64,000 bases of DNA from Xiphydria camelus (taxonomy: Eukaryota > Arthropoda > Insecta > Hymenoptera > Xiphydriidae): the NCBI GenBank assembly GCA_963678675.1, contig OY783191.1, positions 12,176,562 to 12,240,561 of the forward strand, given 5' to 3'. Below, piece after piece: positions 21,922 through 32,600 of this stretch. The position numbers and the translations under genes are program-made. The notes below the pieces were generated by a model. That model had not been told where the DNA came from, did not search any database, and saw only the letters and a program-made list of their open reading frames with translations. How positions within the stretch are numbered: position 1 is the first letter of the stretch; the number at the start of each line of letters is the position of its first letter.

Positions 21922-22325
21922 TTATAGCGATTCCGTGAGTGATCTTATTGCCAGCCCTGTGCACGAACTGCCTTTGGATAAAAATTCCTCGGAACTAGTA
22001 TACTTCCATGTAGGTTTAATTAATAGTTTAATAGTTGTAGATGCTAATGCTTCAGCTGGTTTAGGAATTAATTTATACCATAATTTATTATTTTGATACA
22101 TTGGTGGAGTTATGTCGTTACAGTCGATTTCTGTTCCAGTTTTCCTTAGAATATCAGTTCTAGGTGTTATAAATAAAGTAGCATTATTTTTAGCCACAGG
22201 TAATTGTAGAAAACATTCTTTCGTATTGGGATCTGACATGTCTCGATACGCCGTCTGGTGACGAGAAGTAAAACTATTCCTAATATACCGTTTAGTGGGT
22301 TTAGCGAGTGACTGGCATTGGATTA
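21922..22325 (-). pseudogene. Viral-glycoprotein-like fragment (chuvirus or BEL/Pao env type, tentative)
   Basis: An open stretch of about 130 codons on the minus strand includes FITPRTDILRKTGTEIDC, a PPMYQ block, a KLWYKLIPKP block and KPTWKYTS. These short blocks resemble my memory of insect glycoprotein-like sequences related to chuvirus glycoproteins and the env genes captured by some BEL/Pao retroelements, where they lie in the C-terminal half of the ectodomain. Only this segment is present, with no signal peptide, fusion region or membrane anchor, so it is a fragment. It reads toward hairpin B, about 200 bp away. Assignment to a particular virus group is uncertain. Confidence 0.35.
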
Positions 22326-22817
22326 ATGTACAGAAACCATTATTATTAATATTAATATTAAGCTCGCAAGCGGCTCGAAAGGAAGGGGTACGCTTCGGTA
22401 CAAGGGCGGGTTTTTTTTTTCAATTCACGATGCGAGAAGAAAGTTTCGAGAAAGTGGAAGAGTAAAAACGTGAGAAAAACTCCGGGAAGATGCGCAGATA
22501 CGTCGACGTCCCGTGATGCGGTCAAGGGACAGGCGTATGTGCGTCTCGAAAGCTGAATTTATGGGAGGTCAACCGTGGACGATAGCGGAGGGTAAAGGGT
22601 GCCCATGTCCTCCCGCGAGTCAGCTGAAAGTTGGGAAGGGTTCGCGAAGCCCTGCGGGTGCCGAAACAATAAATAATAATTAAATAACAACTACACTCCC
22701 ATACACTCTATGTTGGCAGTACCTATACTGATTTCGGCCATATTGAACTTTTTGAAGTAAGCTCCTCCCCCATGTCAGATCCCAATAGTGAACACGTACT
22801 TCTATCGATTATAAGTA
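22326..22817. other. Spacer, nothing recognised
   Basis: Mixed GC-rich sequence with AATAAATAATAATT near 22668. I see no gene or clear repeat. Confidence 0.5.
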
Positions 22818-23303
22818 CAGGGTGACTGGTACCGCGACGTATTCCTTTTTTTGAAGAGGTGTTAATAGAGACAATTTGCAGTCGATTGAACCACAATATG
22901 CATAATCCACTTGTTGATAGTTTTCGAGATATTTTTATTTTTGTGTTTTCTTAGAAATGGACTACTTTTACTACTAATTGTAAAATAAAAAAAGGATAAT
23001 TTTTTTGTAATTTTTTTGCCTACCGTTAATACACAGTAGTTCATGTTATGTAACAAAAATTATGTTAAATAGTTTGATATGACAAAAATATAGCAGCTAA
23101 AGCCTGCAACGGTTGTTAGAAACTTTAACGCAATTGTAGATTCACCAGGATTTATTTCAAAAATTTGTGAATACACGTACAAATTATTTTAAAAACTTCT
23201 CTGCTTCATCACCTTTCAAGTGAGGTACAAAGTTTTAAGAAATTTCCTGTTACTTCCAGAAATACAATAATACAAAAATAGCTCAGCAGGTAGGCTATCT
23301 TAA

Positions 23304-24399
23304 GGAGTTTGGGGAGTAAAGTCAAAATGATGGGAAAAATCTGAACAAAATTATCAAATAATTATGGAATTATTCTAATGACTCTGTAATTTTTTCATAT
23401 TTTTCATGTGCTGTTTTCGAGAAAAAAGAAAAATAATTTCATTTCTTTTTTAACCTCATCTGAACTTCATGCTACATAAAATACTTTACTAATGCTAAAG
23501 TTAGTCAACATTTATTTAAAATATACTAAAATGTATTTTTTGATCAAATTTTGATTAATTATTGTTAAAATAATGACAGTACTTACAGTTCTGCAATACA
23601 GGGTCGATGAAAGAAATTCGATATTTTGAAAAGAAATGATGGTGAATTTCTGAAAAAATTACACGTTATAGAATAATTAATCAACTTTAATTTGGTATTA
23701 TTTTTAAACTCTTCCTGTGTTTCGTTGTCGAGAAATTAAATAAAGTAATAGGGAAAATGTCATTTGTAGAAAAAACGAATTTCTTGAGAAATGTGGCAAC
23801 GTTGCAAACGCAATCAGACGCGGCGAACGCGAAGACCGTGCGGACACTTTTATGACAGCTACCTAACCTTACAATCCTAACCTCGAAAATGCCGTTGTTT
23901 TTCTGTGCGAACTGTTGTCTATTTATCGCCGTAGCTATCCTAATTTATACTTTCTATTCACCTTAGGCACTACTCATTTCCCCCACGCACTTACAATCCT
24001 TCTTTTCCACTCTAATCACTTTCCACAAATAAATTCTTTCTCGAAAATCGAGGTTAAGACAGGTTATAAACACACATCATGCAGTAAAATTTAGTGCTCA
24101 ATGTAGCCAACTACTGCATTGAAAATTACCTCTGCCACATCGTTGCCAGTTTTCTGACGGATTTTCGATATTTTTTCATAAATTAGAAAGAACATTTGTA
24201 CATAATTATACATTTTCTAAACTATAAAAAAAATTAATTGAAAGTGAAATAGACGTGAAAAACAGTTTTTCCGTTCGTACTTATTATTTTTTGTAAATAA
24301 TAATTTTCAAGTTTTTCAGTTTCAGGGATTGCAAACTTGCAGGAGAACAATAGATTTCCCTTGCCCTTCACCTCCCCTCAAACGCACTCCCCAAACTCC
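23304..24399. mobile_element. TTAA-flanked non-autonomous element, 1.1 kb
   Basis: GGAGTTTGGGGAGT and ACTCCCCAAACTCC are exact inverted ends, flanked by TTAA at 23300-23303 and 24400-24403. TTAA duplications occur in piggyBac and Kolobok families. Inside there is no open frame of note; the first half is AT-rich and the second carries CGCAATCAGACGCGGCG-type GC patches. Confidence 0.7.
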
Positions 24400-25245
24400 T
24401 TAATGTTCTCTAAGTTAGAAGATAAGGATTAGGAAAGTTTCTACCTGATTTTAGGACCTGTTATTTAATCGGCATAATTCGTTTAATAATTATTAATACA
24501 ATTAATACATAGGGTACAAGAAGCAGCAATAATTCTACGAAATAATTTTTCCAACAGGATTACTAGAACAGAAATAAGGTAACGGGCTCGTATTTGCATA
24601 AGAAGTAGAGGTAGTCACTTCTAACATCTCTTATAAACTGGATCAAATAAAATGAAAAAAAAATTAATGGACTTTTATTTACTTTCCCAATTTTTTATGA
24701 GGACTAAGTTGTGTCTGCACCTACTAATTTTTTATTATTTCTGGAAATAACAGGAAATTTCTTAAAACTTTATACCTTCTTCGAAAGGTGATGAAGCAGA
24801 GTTTTTAAAATAATTTGTACGTTTAATGTATTCAAAAATTTTTGAAATAAATCCTGCTGAATCTACAATTTGGTTAAAGTTTCTATCAACTGTTGCAGGT
24901 TTTAGCTGCTATATTTTTGTCATATCAAACTATTTAACATAATTTTGTTACATAACATGAACATGTAACTATGTGTATTAACGGTAGAGGTAAAAAAATT
25001 ACAAAAAAAATTAACTTTTTTTTTATTTTACAATAGGGAGGTCTCAAAAATATGATGTTATCATTTTATGCTTCAGAATCGTAGAAATACGTGTCTAAAA
25101 CCAGTCAGTGAAAGAATTTTTGAAAAATAATGACACTTGGCTTCTCAAAATAGCCATTTGAAGTTCAAATATTCGATCGTGACACAAAACTGTACCTGAG
25201 TGGCTTGACGTCAGCTGCCCGCTCCACAGCTCCGCTCACTCCTGC

Positions 25246-25424
25246 TTGTACGCGGAGCATAGGCAATATCATTCAGATTATGTTTGTGCGTTGTTTGAAA
25301 CGGAAGAAATGGAACCAGGGTTCCAAAAAGCGGACACACACAATTTATCCAGTAGAGATGTTGAAATGCTGCACGATTTCATGGCCCTCAGCACCCAATT
25401 TTCTTCAGGTGTTAAAGCAATGCG
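25246..25424 (+). CDS. Exon-like ORF of the ISL2EU-like element
   Basis: The frame reads EHRQYHSDYVCALFETEEME, then FQKADTHNLSSRDVEMLHDF, ending AMR exactly at a GTAAGT donor (GT at 25425-25426). The composition looks like real coding sequence. Opposite orientation to the THAP gene fits the two-gene layout expected of ISL2EU, so this could be a piece of the second protein, but I cannot identify it. Downstream the intron is occupied by a MITE and no next exon was found. Confidence 0.3.
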
Positions 25425-25441
25425 GTAAGTGGTATTGTGTA

Positions 25442-25837
25442 GGGTAAACCACCTAGTTATCAGACACCTTGCTGTTATTGGACAGTTTGATTTAAATAAA
25501 TAAAAACAAGATTCGTAGTTTTTACTTAAATAAATATTATTAAAAATCGTACCTGCCTTATTGATTCTTGACTGTCCAGTTACTGGATTGTGTATTTCCA
25601 AAAAATAAGAACACTGTCCAATAACTAAGTTTTTTGACTTTATGCCAGTTTTTTATTGTTTAAAATTATATTCTTTTCAACTTAAAATTATAAGTTACTA
25701 GAATGTAAAGCCAATATATTTTCAATTAAAACAAGCCACCACTCATATCTCTCTAGGTAGAAAAATATCTTTTTAACACGGTCTCAAATTTTTTTAAATG
25801 CTTAAGTGTCCTAGTGTCCTAACTGGGTGGTTTACCC
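25442..25837. mobile_element. TA-flanked MITE with GGGTAAACCACC ends
   Basis: GGGTAAACCACCTAGTTA at 25442 and its near reverse complement ending at 25837 are flanked by TA. It is 396 bp with no coding capacity, nested in the ISL2EU-like element just after a splice donor. Confidence 0.65.
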
Positions 25838-26284
25838 TACCTACATTTGAGGCGGTAAAAGGCAAAGTGGTGTAAGTCATTTCAAGAACCAGAAGAATTT
25901 AATAGAAATGTTGCCGTTTGTAGCCGTTTGTAGTTGGCCGTTCGTATTTGTACTGCCATCCCCTATGGACCTTTAAACGAAGTTATAACTTACACCACTA
26001 TTCTAGCTAACACATTTGATTATATAGATAATACTGATTGAGACAGATTTTCAAGCAAATTTTTGTAGATAATCTTTGGACTACTATAAAAACATTGTCT
26101 TAATTTGTAGAAGATCTACCGTTTAGAAATAGAGATATTAACTATTAAAATATATCGCCATTTTACACGGGCTCTTTGGCCGAAATTAGATATTGTACTA
26201 TAATTAAAAAATGGCGAGACAGATTTTGAAGAAACTTAGCCCAATGATAAATTAACCTTATCCACGCATTTTCCAAAAAATGAC

Positions 26285-26758
26285 TTATTTTGACCGTTTT
26301 TGAGAAACTGTCGCTTCTGCATGTGGAACTTTGGCTTGCTGTAGAATTTCTGATATTTTCCTCTTTCGGGATCGTTTCTCACTGCTCTCCCGAACCCGTT
26401 TTGAAGTGAACTGCTTGTCGGCTTGACAAGAAAATAAATGCGGCCCAATATTTGGCTTCATTCTGGCATTTACTTTGCTCAATTTATATTCTATGTAGGT
26501 TTCCATGTCCTCCTTTAACTGAAAATGTTCACATATACATTCAACATTCAATAAAATGCAGTAGGAACTTACATCAAAATGATCTTCGCAACAATACATA
26601 GTAGACTTTTTCGATACTTCCGCAATGTCGCGTCTTGCTGCCGAAACCCATTTTTGCCGCTTCTTAGAATCTTTCGGAACCGAAACAAATATTTTATCTG
26701 ATGTTGTATCTGATGTATTTTTACAATGAGGCACAAAACACCACTTCCGAGTTGGCAT
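26285..26758 (-). CDS. THAP-domain DNA-binding protein of an ISL2EU-like transposon
   Basis: ATG at 26758 opens a THAP zinc finger: MPTRKWCFVPHC (C-x4-C), then FVSVPKD, W at KWVSAARRD and CCEDHF (C-x2-H). Inside the open frame a GTAAGT...CAG interval of 54 bp follows EDHFD; removing it, in frame, joins HFD to LKEDMETYIEYKL, as in related proteins. The spliced product is about 139 residues with a basic tail (EKRSRKRKI). THAP domains bind transposon ends or regulatory DNA. The usual downstream catalytic region is missing, so this copy can bind DNA at best. It ends with TAA close to 26285. Confidence 0.65.
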   Translation of the reverse strand: MPTRKWCFVPHCKNTSDTTSDKIFVSVPKDSKKRQKWVSAARRDIAEVSKKSTMYCCEDHFDVSSYCILLNVECICEHFQLKEDMETYIEYKLSKVNARMKPNIGPHLFSCQADKQFTSKRVRESSEKRSRKRKISEILQQAKVPHAEATVSQKRSK

Positions 26759-27190
26759 ATTTGTTTTAAAGGCATAAACAGGTTAAAACACTTAACAACG
26801 TCTATGCGTGCGTAGCGTCTGTGGGGTAACTGAGCCTCAGCAGCGGGCAGCTAACGTCACAACGGTAGCCTCGTCCCGAGGTACCGTTTTCTAGCCTCTT
26901 TCGAACCACGAAATAATATTGCCCATTACTCCGTGAATTTTTTTTTTAATTTTTTTTATATATGCCACGTATTTGTGGATCACATTGTCTCCCGAATTAT
27001 AAGTAAAACAAAAAATATGAGACCTGCCTATTAGTAGTAAAAAGTAGTCCATTTCTAAGGAAACAAAAAATCAAAATATCTCGAAAACTATCAACAAGTG
27101 GATTATGCATATTGTGGTTCAATCGACTGCAAATTGTCTCTACTAATACCCCTTCAAAAAAAGGAATACGTCGCGGTACCAGTCACCCTG

Positions 27191-27657
27191 CATAATATAT
27201 GCGACTTCTCCTGCGGTGACTGCCATGTATCCAGGACCTTTCATAAAGTTGTAGGCGAATTCGTCCGGGAATTAGGTCGCTAAGGTTAGTGCATTGCTAA
27301 GTACTTGTTATTCCAATTGGCATCGTTGAGTGAGTACGTCGTGATATAAGTTAATTATCTGCCTTTTAATATATTTTTCCACATAGATGAATTTGAAGTT
27401 TACATAAGCAAAAATATCGAAGAATGAAGTTTACAGAGATTTGTTTTTGGGAAAAATACCTCCCTTTTGGGTTTCAATTATAAAGAGTTTTGGATGTTCC
27501 GTGTGAATTAAAGAATATCCACAGACTTTTTGCAAATATAACTTCATATTCGTAATCAGCGACCCCCCCAACAAAACCTATACCAAATTTGGCATGAATC
27601 TGTCGATTTTCGAAAATACCCCTGGGGGAGCATTGTTCCCCTGGGGGAAGATATTTG
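27191..27657. other. Spacer with one TCAGCGACCCC motif
   Basis: No gene is seen. The motif AATCAGCGACCCCCCCAAC at about 27551 is shared with many elements in this window. Confidence 0.5.
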
Positions 27658-27659
27658 TA

Positions 27660-28233
27660 TTGGGTTGTAACATAATTACGTGCCGTTTTTTGAGTGCTTT
27701 TCAAATGCTTTATTTCAAACAATAAATTCAATAATTCAATCAATCAAATACTCTCCACCATTATTTACGACCTCTTCCCAACGTTCAACAAGTTTTTCGA
27801 TCCATCGCTTGTAGAAATCCGCCGGTCTAGAAGCAAAGAAATTTTCGAGCCAATTTTGCAAATCCTCGTCATTATCGAACGTAATTCTTGACATGTTGTT
27901 GCTCAGAGACCGAAAGAGATGGTATCCGAAGGCGCCAAGTCCGGAGAGTAGGGCGGATGCTGCAGAACCTTCCATCCAAGCTCTTGGAGTGCTGTTTTCG
28001 TCAGATTTGCAGTATGCGGTCTTGCGTTGTCATGTTGCAGAATGGTGTTCTGGTGACAATTGCCTCGTTTGTCGCAAAGAACTTCATCGAATCGTCTCAA
28101 TTGCTGCGTGTAGAGCTCCGCGTTGATCGTCTGGTTCCTATCGATCGGTATAAAACACTATGCATCAACTGCTTACTGTACCCAAAAAATTTTCCATTAA
28201 ACAAGAACGGCGCGTAATTATGTTACGACCCAA
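27660..28233. mobile_element. Internally deleted mariner element
   Basis: TTGGGTTGTAACATAATTACG at 27660 (first 20 bases shared) and its near reverse complement ending CGACCCAA at 28233 are mariner-type inverted ends with TA on both sides (27658-27659 and 28234-28235). At 574 bp it is less than half of a full mariner and keeps only the 3' half of the transposase gene. Confidence 0.8.
27736..28150 (-). pseudogene. mariner (Mos1/SETMAR-like) transposase C-terminal relic
   Basis: Frame one gives HDNARPHTANLTKTALQELG and HPPYSPDLAPSD, the second and third catalytic acids of a DD34D mariner. After a frameshift near 27925 frame two continues HLFRSLSNNM and WLENFFASRPADFYKRWIEK, ending EYLID. The first catalytic region (TGDE) and the N-terminal HTH are missing. 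It was probably deleted during transposition, leaving a short derivative that could only move with help. Confidence 0.75.
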
Positions 28234-28235
28234 TA

Positions 28236-29777
28236 TATGGAAATTATTATTAGTGATGGTGTAAGGATCGTAAGAGCCGCTGTCCGTGCGACGGCGACGG
28301 CGACGACAACGAGCGCACCGAGGACCACATCTGCCGTGTTGACCACTACGGTGGCAGCCTCCATTTCCACAACAAAGAGGACGGGTGGAACGGACCAAAT
28401 GACTGACGTGACCGACGACTGCCGCAGAACACCTGGCGCGGTTTTCGAGGGGGTCATCAACATTTGGCCCCTCACGACCCTCGCCTCCAACAACTTCTGG
28501 CGGGGGTCCGTCGTCAGTGCACCCACCAGCAGTCCATAAACCGGACACCATACCCAGCACGTCCAGGGGGGCACCACTATCCGGTCTCCTACGCCCCGGC
28601 CCTTCAACAACCACTAGCCGGGGCCCAACGCCACCTCCTCGACAGAGTGGAAATACGGTCGCCACAACCACCTCGGCACCGGCTTCCACTCGCACCTCGC
28701 CGACAACCAGCAGCAGGCGAAGAGCGGTGACCACGCGGGGGTGAGCCACAAATGCCCCACCTGAGTCACCGAAGATAACGAGGAGCATGGCCAGGAGATT
28801 GCGGGCGTCCAGGATGGACCAAACACCCCCGCGGTTAGTATCCCGACGTTCTCCCCGTGGTCACAAGCGGTCATCGCTGCTTCTACCCCCACGCCCGTCG
28901 TTACCCCCGTCGCCAACGAGGGAGTACCGGTGCAGCAGCAACAGCAACTACAGCTGCAGGGACGTCCCATTGTCACCCTGACGAGGGTCATCCCTCGTCT
29001 ATCCCACCCAGCACGATCATCTGCATCTGCATCTCCAGTCCGGTCGCCTCGATCACCGCCATCACCATCACCATCACCACCTCGGTGTGTGGTGGGCCCA
29101 TTTGCTCCTTGGGCACCCAACCTGGGAAGGGCAGAATAACCCCCTCGATCGCTACCTAGGTTGGAGGAGATCGTGGCAGAAGAGGAGGAAGAGGAATCGG
29201 ACTTAAGAAGAGGCGGCTCGCCAACCCCCGATGGAGCCTCTGAGGAGGAGGTGCCCGCCGTAACAGCAGATGCGGGCACCAGGGCAGTGGAAGATGAACT
29301 TTCTGCAAGACGCCTTAGCAATGGAGCCGTCAACCTTTCCATCGTCGGTCGATCGAGGATCGTAAGGTCAGGTCGTCCTAGGCGATCTGGGCGACCATCT
29401 AGTAGGTCGCCGTCGTCGTCATATGGCGTTTTAGAGGAACTCCTTCCCGGAGATACCAGCCCCCCAGGAGGTGGAAGTACTGCCTCACAAGTCAGAACTG
29501 GAGGCAGCATGGAGGAGATGCTCGGCGACCCGAGGATATCACGTGGGGAGACGTGGGGACATCAACGATGATGAACAAGAGATCCGGAGGAGAGTTAGGG
29601 CGGAGCAAGCTCGTCGGACCCTGCCCTCAACACCAGCTTCCCGTCCTCCGCTTGAGCGCCGCAATGAGGACACCCTCCGGATGACGACAGCGATGACAGT
29701 GACAACGATGATGACGGCAACGATGTCCACGTCATCAACCAGCGCTCCAGCCCAACTGGGGCGATGGAACACTAGCA
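28236..29777 (+). other. GC-rich coding-like region, Pro/Ser/Thr-rich, unrecognised
   Basis: It is bounded sharply by the mariner TA on the left and the NUMT on the right, and is far richer in G+C than either. Plus-strand frames are low complexity (Thr/Ser/Pro-rich, then acidic EEIVAEEEEEESDLRRGG, then RSGRPRRSGRPSSR), broken by stops and frame changes. A 298-codon frame also lies open on the minus strand (28614-29510) but is probably a GC-content shadow. I see no catalytic motif. It could be a decayed gag-like or disordered host protein. Confidence 0.35.
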
Positions 29778-30133
29778 CTAATTAACTTAATTATAAATTT
29801 TTCAATAATTTTTAAATTATAATAGATATAGCTGCTATATATTTTTGATTTCCTGATATAATAAATAGAATTAATTGAATAAATTGTGTATTTTTATCTA
29901 CTTGACAAAAAATGTCTCCTATAGTTTTAATTTCTTATTCAATAAATTATTATTTATTACATTTTCGTACAATTTTATCTCCACTAATTGGTTCAATTTA
30001 TAGAATTAATGAAATATCAATTCGAAAAATTTTATCTTTTTCTTCAATTAATCATATAAGATCAATATTATGTTTAATATCAAGACAAATTTTATGAATA
30101 ATTTGTTTTATTTTGTATTCAATAATTAATATA

Positions 30134-31069
30134 CAGGGTGTAAAGAAAGTCCCAGGACGGCTGAATATTTTGAAAAATATGCGTCGCATAGAAAAACAAA
30201 AAAACAGGTTTAATATTTTTAAAAGTTCTATCCAGCCATATCAAGCTCGACCCCCCACCCCTCTCCCCCGCAATGGGGCGAGGGGTAACTTCCAAATTTT
30301 AAACGGCAACCCACAATTTTTATTGCAGATTCGGGTTTCATGTTAAAAAATAAGAAACTTGTCTGAAATATTTTTTGTATTAGGGATAGATGGTGCTCGA
30401 ATCGATGGGGGAAACATAAAAATACGAAATCATGAATTCATAAAAAAAAACTCGAAAACGAAAAACAAAAAACACGGTTTCAATATTTTTAAAAGTTCTA
30501 TCCAGTCATACCAAACTCGACCCCCCTCCCCTCTCCACGGTTAGGGGGTGGGGGGTAACTTCAAAATTTTTAATGGAACCCCCCAATTTTTATTGCAGAT
30601 TCGGGTTTTACGTTAAAAAATAAGAAACTTGTCTGAAATATTTTTTTGTATCAGGGGTAGATGGCGCTCTAATCGATTTTGAAGTTACCCCTCGCCCCCC
30701 TGCGGGGCAGAGGGGAGGGGGGTCGAATTTGGTACCCGTATTTGTATGGTATTGAACCCGTGTTTTTCGTTTTTCGTTTTGGAGTTTTTTAATGAATTTT
30801 TAGAATTTATAGGAGCGCCATCTACCCCTGATACAAAAAATATTTCAGACAAAACTTTCTTATTTTTTAACGTAAAACCCGTATCTGAAATAAAATTTGG
30901 GAGTTTAAATTAAAAATTTAGAAGTTACCCCCGCCCCCACCAGGGGAGAGGGGAGGGGGCTCGAGTTTGGTATGACGGGATAGACCTTTTAAAAATATTG
31001 AAACCGTGTTTTTTTGTTTTTCTATGCGACGCATATTTTTCAAAATATTCGGCCGTTTTTTACACCCTG
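30134..31069. mobile_element. Palindromic element with CAGGGTGTAAAGAAAG-type ends in the NUMT
   Basis: CAGGGTGTAAAG and the near-inverse TTACACCCTG at 31069 are flanked by TA. Inside, a block of about 330 bp (TTAAAAGTTCTATCCAGYCA to GGTAGATGGCGCTC) occurs twice direct and twice inverted, so it folds on itself. It contains C- and G-runs such as CGACCCCCC. It has no genes. Confidence 0.75.
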
Positions 31070-31080
31070 TATATATTATA

Positions 31081-31497
31081 CCGTATGTCCCAGGAGAATT
31101 CGAGCAAGTGTCGATACCTATGGCCGATAACTTGAAATTTGACTTCGGCAGTGTTTGCCGACGGTCGAGAATTGGATAGTTAGAGTTGGCTTGAGAAGAG
31201 TGCGCTGTGTGTGCTGCGTGAGAGCGAAAAGTGTCAAACGTCTGATTTCCCGATAGCTGTCAATTCGGGAGATCGAAGTGTTTCGTCCATTATTTAATAC
31301 ATCGATCTCCCGAATTGACAGTTATCGGGGAATCAGACGTTTGACACTTTTTGCTCTCACGCAGCACACACAGCGCACTCTTCTCAAGCCAACTCTAACT
31401 ATGAAAGACTCGAACGTCGGCAAACACTGCCGAAATCAAATTTCAAGTTATCGGCCATAGGTATCGGGACTTGCTCGATTTCTGTTGGGACATACGG
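31081..31497. mobile_element. Hairpin element C (CCGTATGTC family) in the NUMT
   Basis: CCGTATGTCCCAGGAG to the reverse complement ending CATACGG, with TA flanks. Stems of about 190 bp are nearly perfect and share TTGACTTCGGCAGTGTTT and TAGTTAGAGTTGGCTT with the ends of the giant palindrome at 2352. Confidence 0.8.
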
Positions 31498-31623
31498 TAT
31501 ATATAAAAATTATAATATTTACTTTTATAGTCAATTATTAAATTTGTATTTTAAACATTCTAAATTTATAACTATTCTTTTATATCTTTAGAAGGAATAC
31601 CTCCATTTTTAGGATTTTTTAAG

Positions 31624-32600
31624 GCCCAGTGCGCGTCCAGTTTCATCGAGGTAGAGGTTACCTGATGCGTCAGCACATACGACTCCACCTTTGGAAGTGT
31701 GCTTCCAACAGCTTCTCGGCCGGCAAGTCGATAGTGACCCTAAACAAGGATACGCCCGTGCTAGCGCTCCCTCAGCAGCCATTGGCCTATCGAGAAGTAC
31801 CAAAATTCGGGAAGTACGCTGTGTGAGTGCTGTATTCCCCTACCTTTCGGTGGGGTATTTAGACGATCGATTGTCCATCCAGCTAAAGACTCTATGACCC
31901 TTCGGCAAATGAGAGTCACGGATTAAAAACAGCATGCTTACACTGCCACCTCGATTCCATCCCAATGTAAGTGCTCCCCGCAGTCTTGGTGTTTATCAAC
32001 AGTGACGTTTTCCGCCGCACGCTTGCAGGGAGAGGCTTTCACTCAGGTCCCGAGGACCAGTTCCACGCGTTTGAGTTTTCCCGGCATCTTCATGTCACTC
32101 GACTGTTGATGCCAGGACATTTGCGTAACCGACTCTGATTAGGTCGATCGATAAAACATAGCTTCGACTCCCGGTTGGGGATCACACTCCCCTGCACTCA
32201 TTATTTAAGTCACGGCTGCGTTAACAACCGGCTCAAGCTATCGAAATCAGCTCGAGTACCGATTATCGTTCAACTGGCTCTTCAGTACACCAAAAACACT
32301 ACTTTTGCAGCGAGTTGAGTTCACATATATGTTCGACACCGTTTAGGTCGAACGACCTGCTTTTACTTTAATCTACCAATTTGGGTTTCACGCCATCTTC
32401 TTTGGTGAATAACCAGGATTCACGTCATTGAATCTTGACGACCTTGAATGCCGAAACAGAATTCGCCCTCCTCGGTCGCCGTCCAGTTCTCTTTTACAGC
32501 TTTCGAATACCTTCGTTCAATGGGCTTCATTCATCCGACCCTCTTATCACAATCCGTTCTTTCTTTGCGACAGATTACACAGGCACACAAAAATATAACT
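31624..32600. other. Unrecognised sequence, 1 kb
   Basis: Moderate G+C with no open frame above about 85 codons and no motif I recognise. It starts exactly where ND2 similarity stops. Confidence 0.5.

Larger units (their letters stand above)
25035..27029. mobile_element. ISL2EU-like element with THAP gene, AT-flanked
   Basis: AGGGAGGTCTCA at 25035 and TGAGACCTGCCT ending at 27029 are near-perfect inverted ends. The uninterrupted left arm of the host palindrome shows the empty site ACAATTAG, so the duplication is AT. A 2-bp AT duplication together with a THAP-domain gene fits ISL2EU. It carries a spliced THAP gene (minus strand), an exon-like frame (plus strand) and a nested MITE. No catalytic transposase domain is visible. 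Confidence 0.55.
22818..27190. mobile_element. Palindromic element with CAGGGTGACTGGTACC ends, carrying nested insertions
   Basis: CAGGGTGACTGGTACCGCGA at 22818 and its reverse complement ending at 27190 are the tips. The arms pair at 22818-22995 with 27030-27190 and at 22996-23285 with 24735-25034. The right arm is split by a 2-kb element at 25035 and the loop side by a TTAA element at 23304. TA precedes the left tip; CA follows the right. Without the insertions it would be about 1.3 kb and has no gene of its own. Confidence 0.7.
29778..31623 (+). pseudogene. ND2: Nuclear copy of mitochondrial ND2 (NUMT), split by two insertions
   Basis: AT-rich sequence reads as NADH dehydrogenase subunit 2 only with the invertebrate mitochondrial code: AAMYFWFPD, then FLSTWQKMSP, then LSPLIGS and KMLSFSSINH, then W from TGA, and after the insertions SLEGMPPFLGFFK. 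ND2 is a multi-span membrane subunit of complex I; here it is a nuclear pseudogene. Two TA-flanked elements (30134-31069 and 31081-31497) interrupt it. The copied stretch (about 490 bp) covers the central to C-terminal part of ND2. Few disruptions are apparent, suggesting a fairly recent transfer. Confidence 0.85.

Noticed and set aside
28614..29510. 298-codon minus-strand ORF
   Set aside because: Composition is Ser/Gly/Asp low complexity mirroring a GC-rich plus strand with no motif; most likely a shadow frame.
31624..32600. Possible rDNA or tRNA sequence after the NUMT
   Set aside because: I could fold no tRNA cloverleaf and saw no conserved rRNA block.
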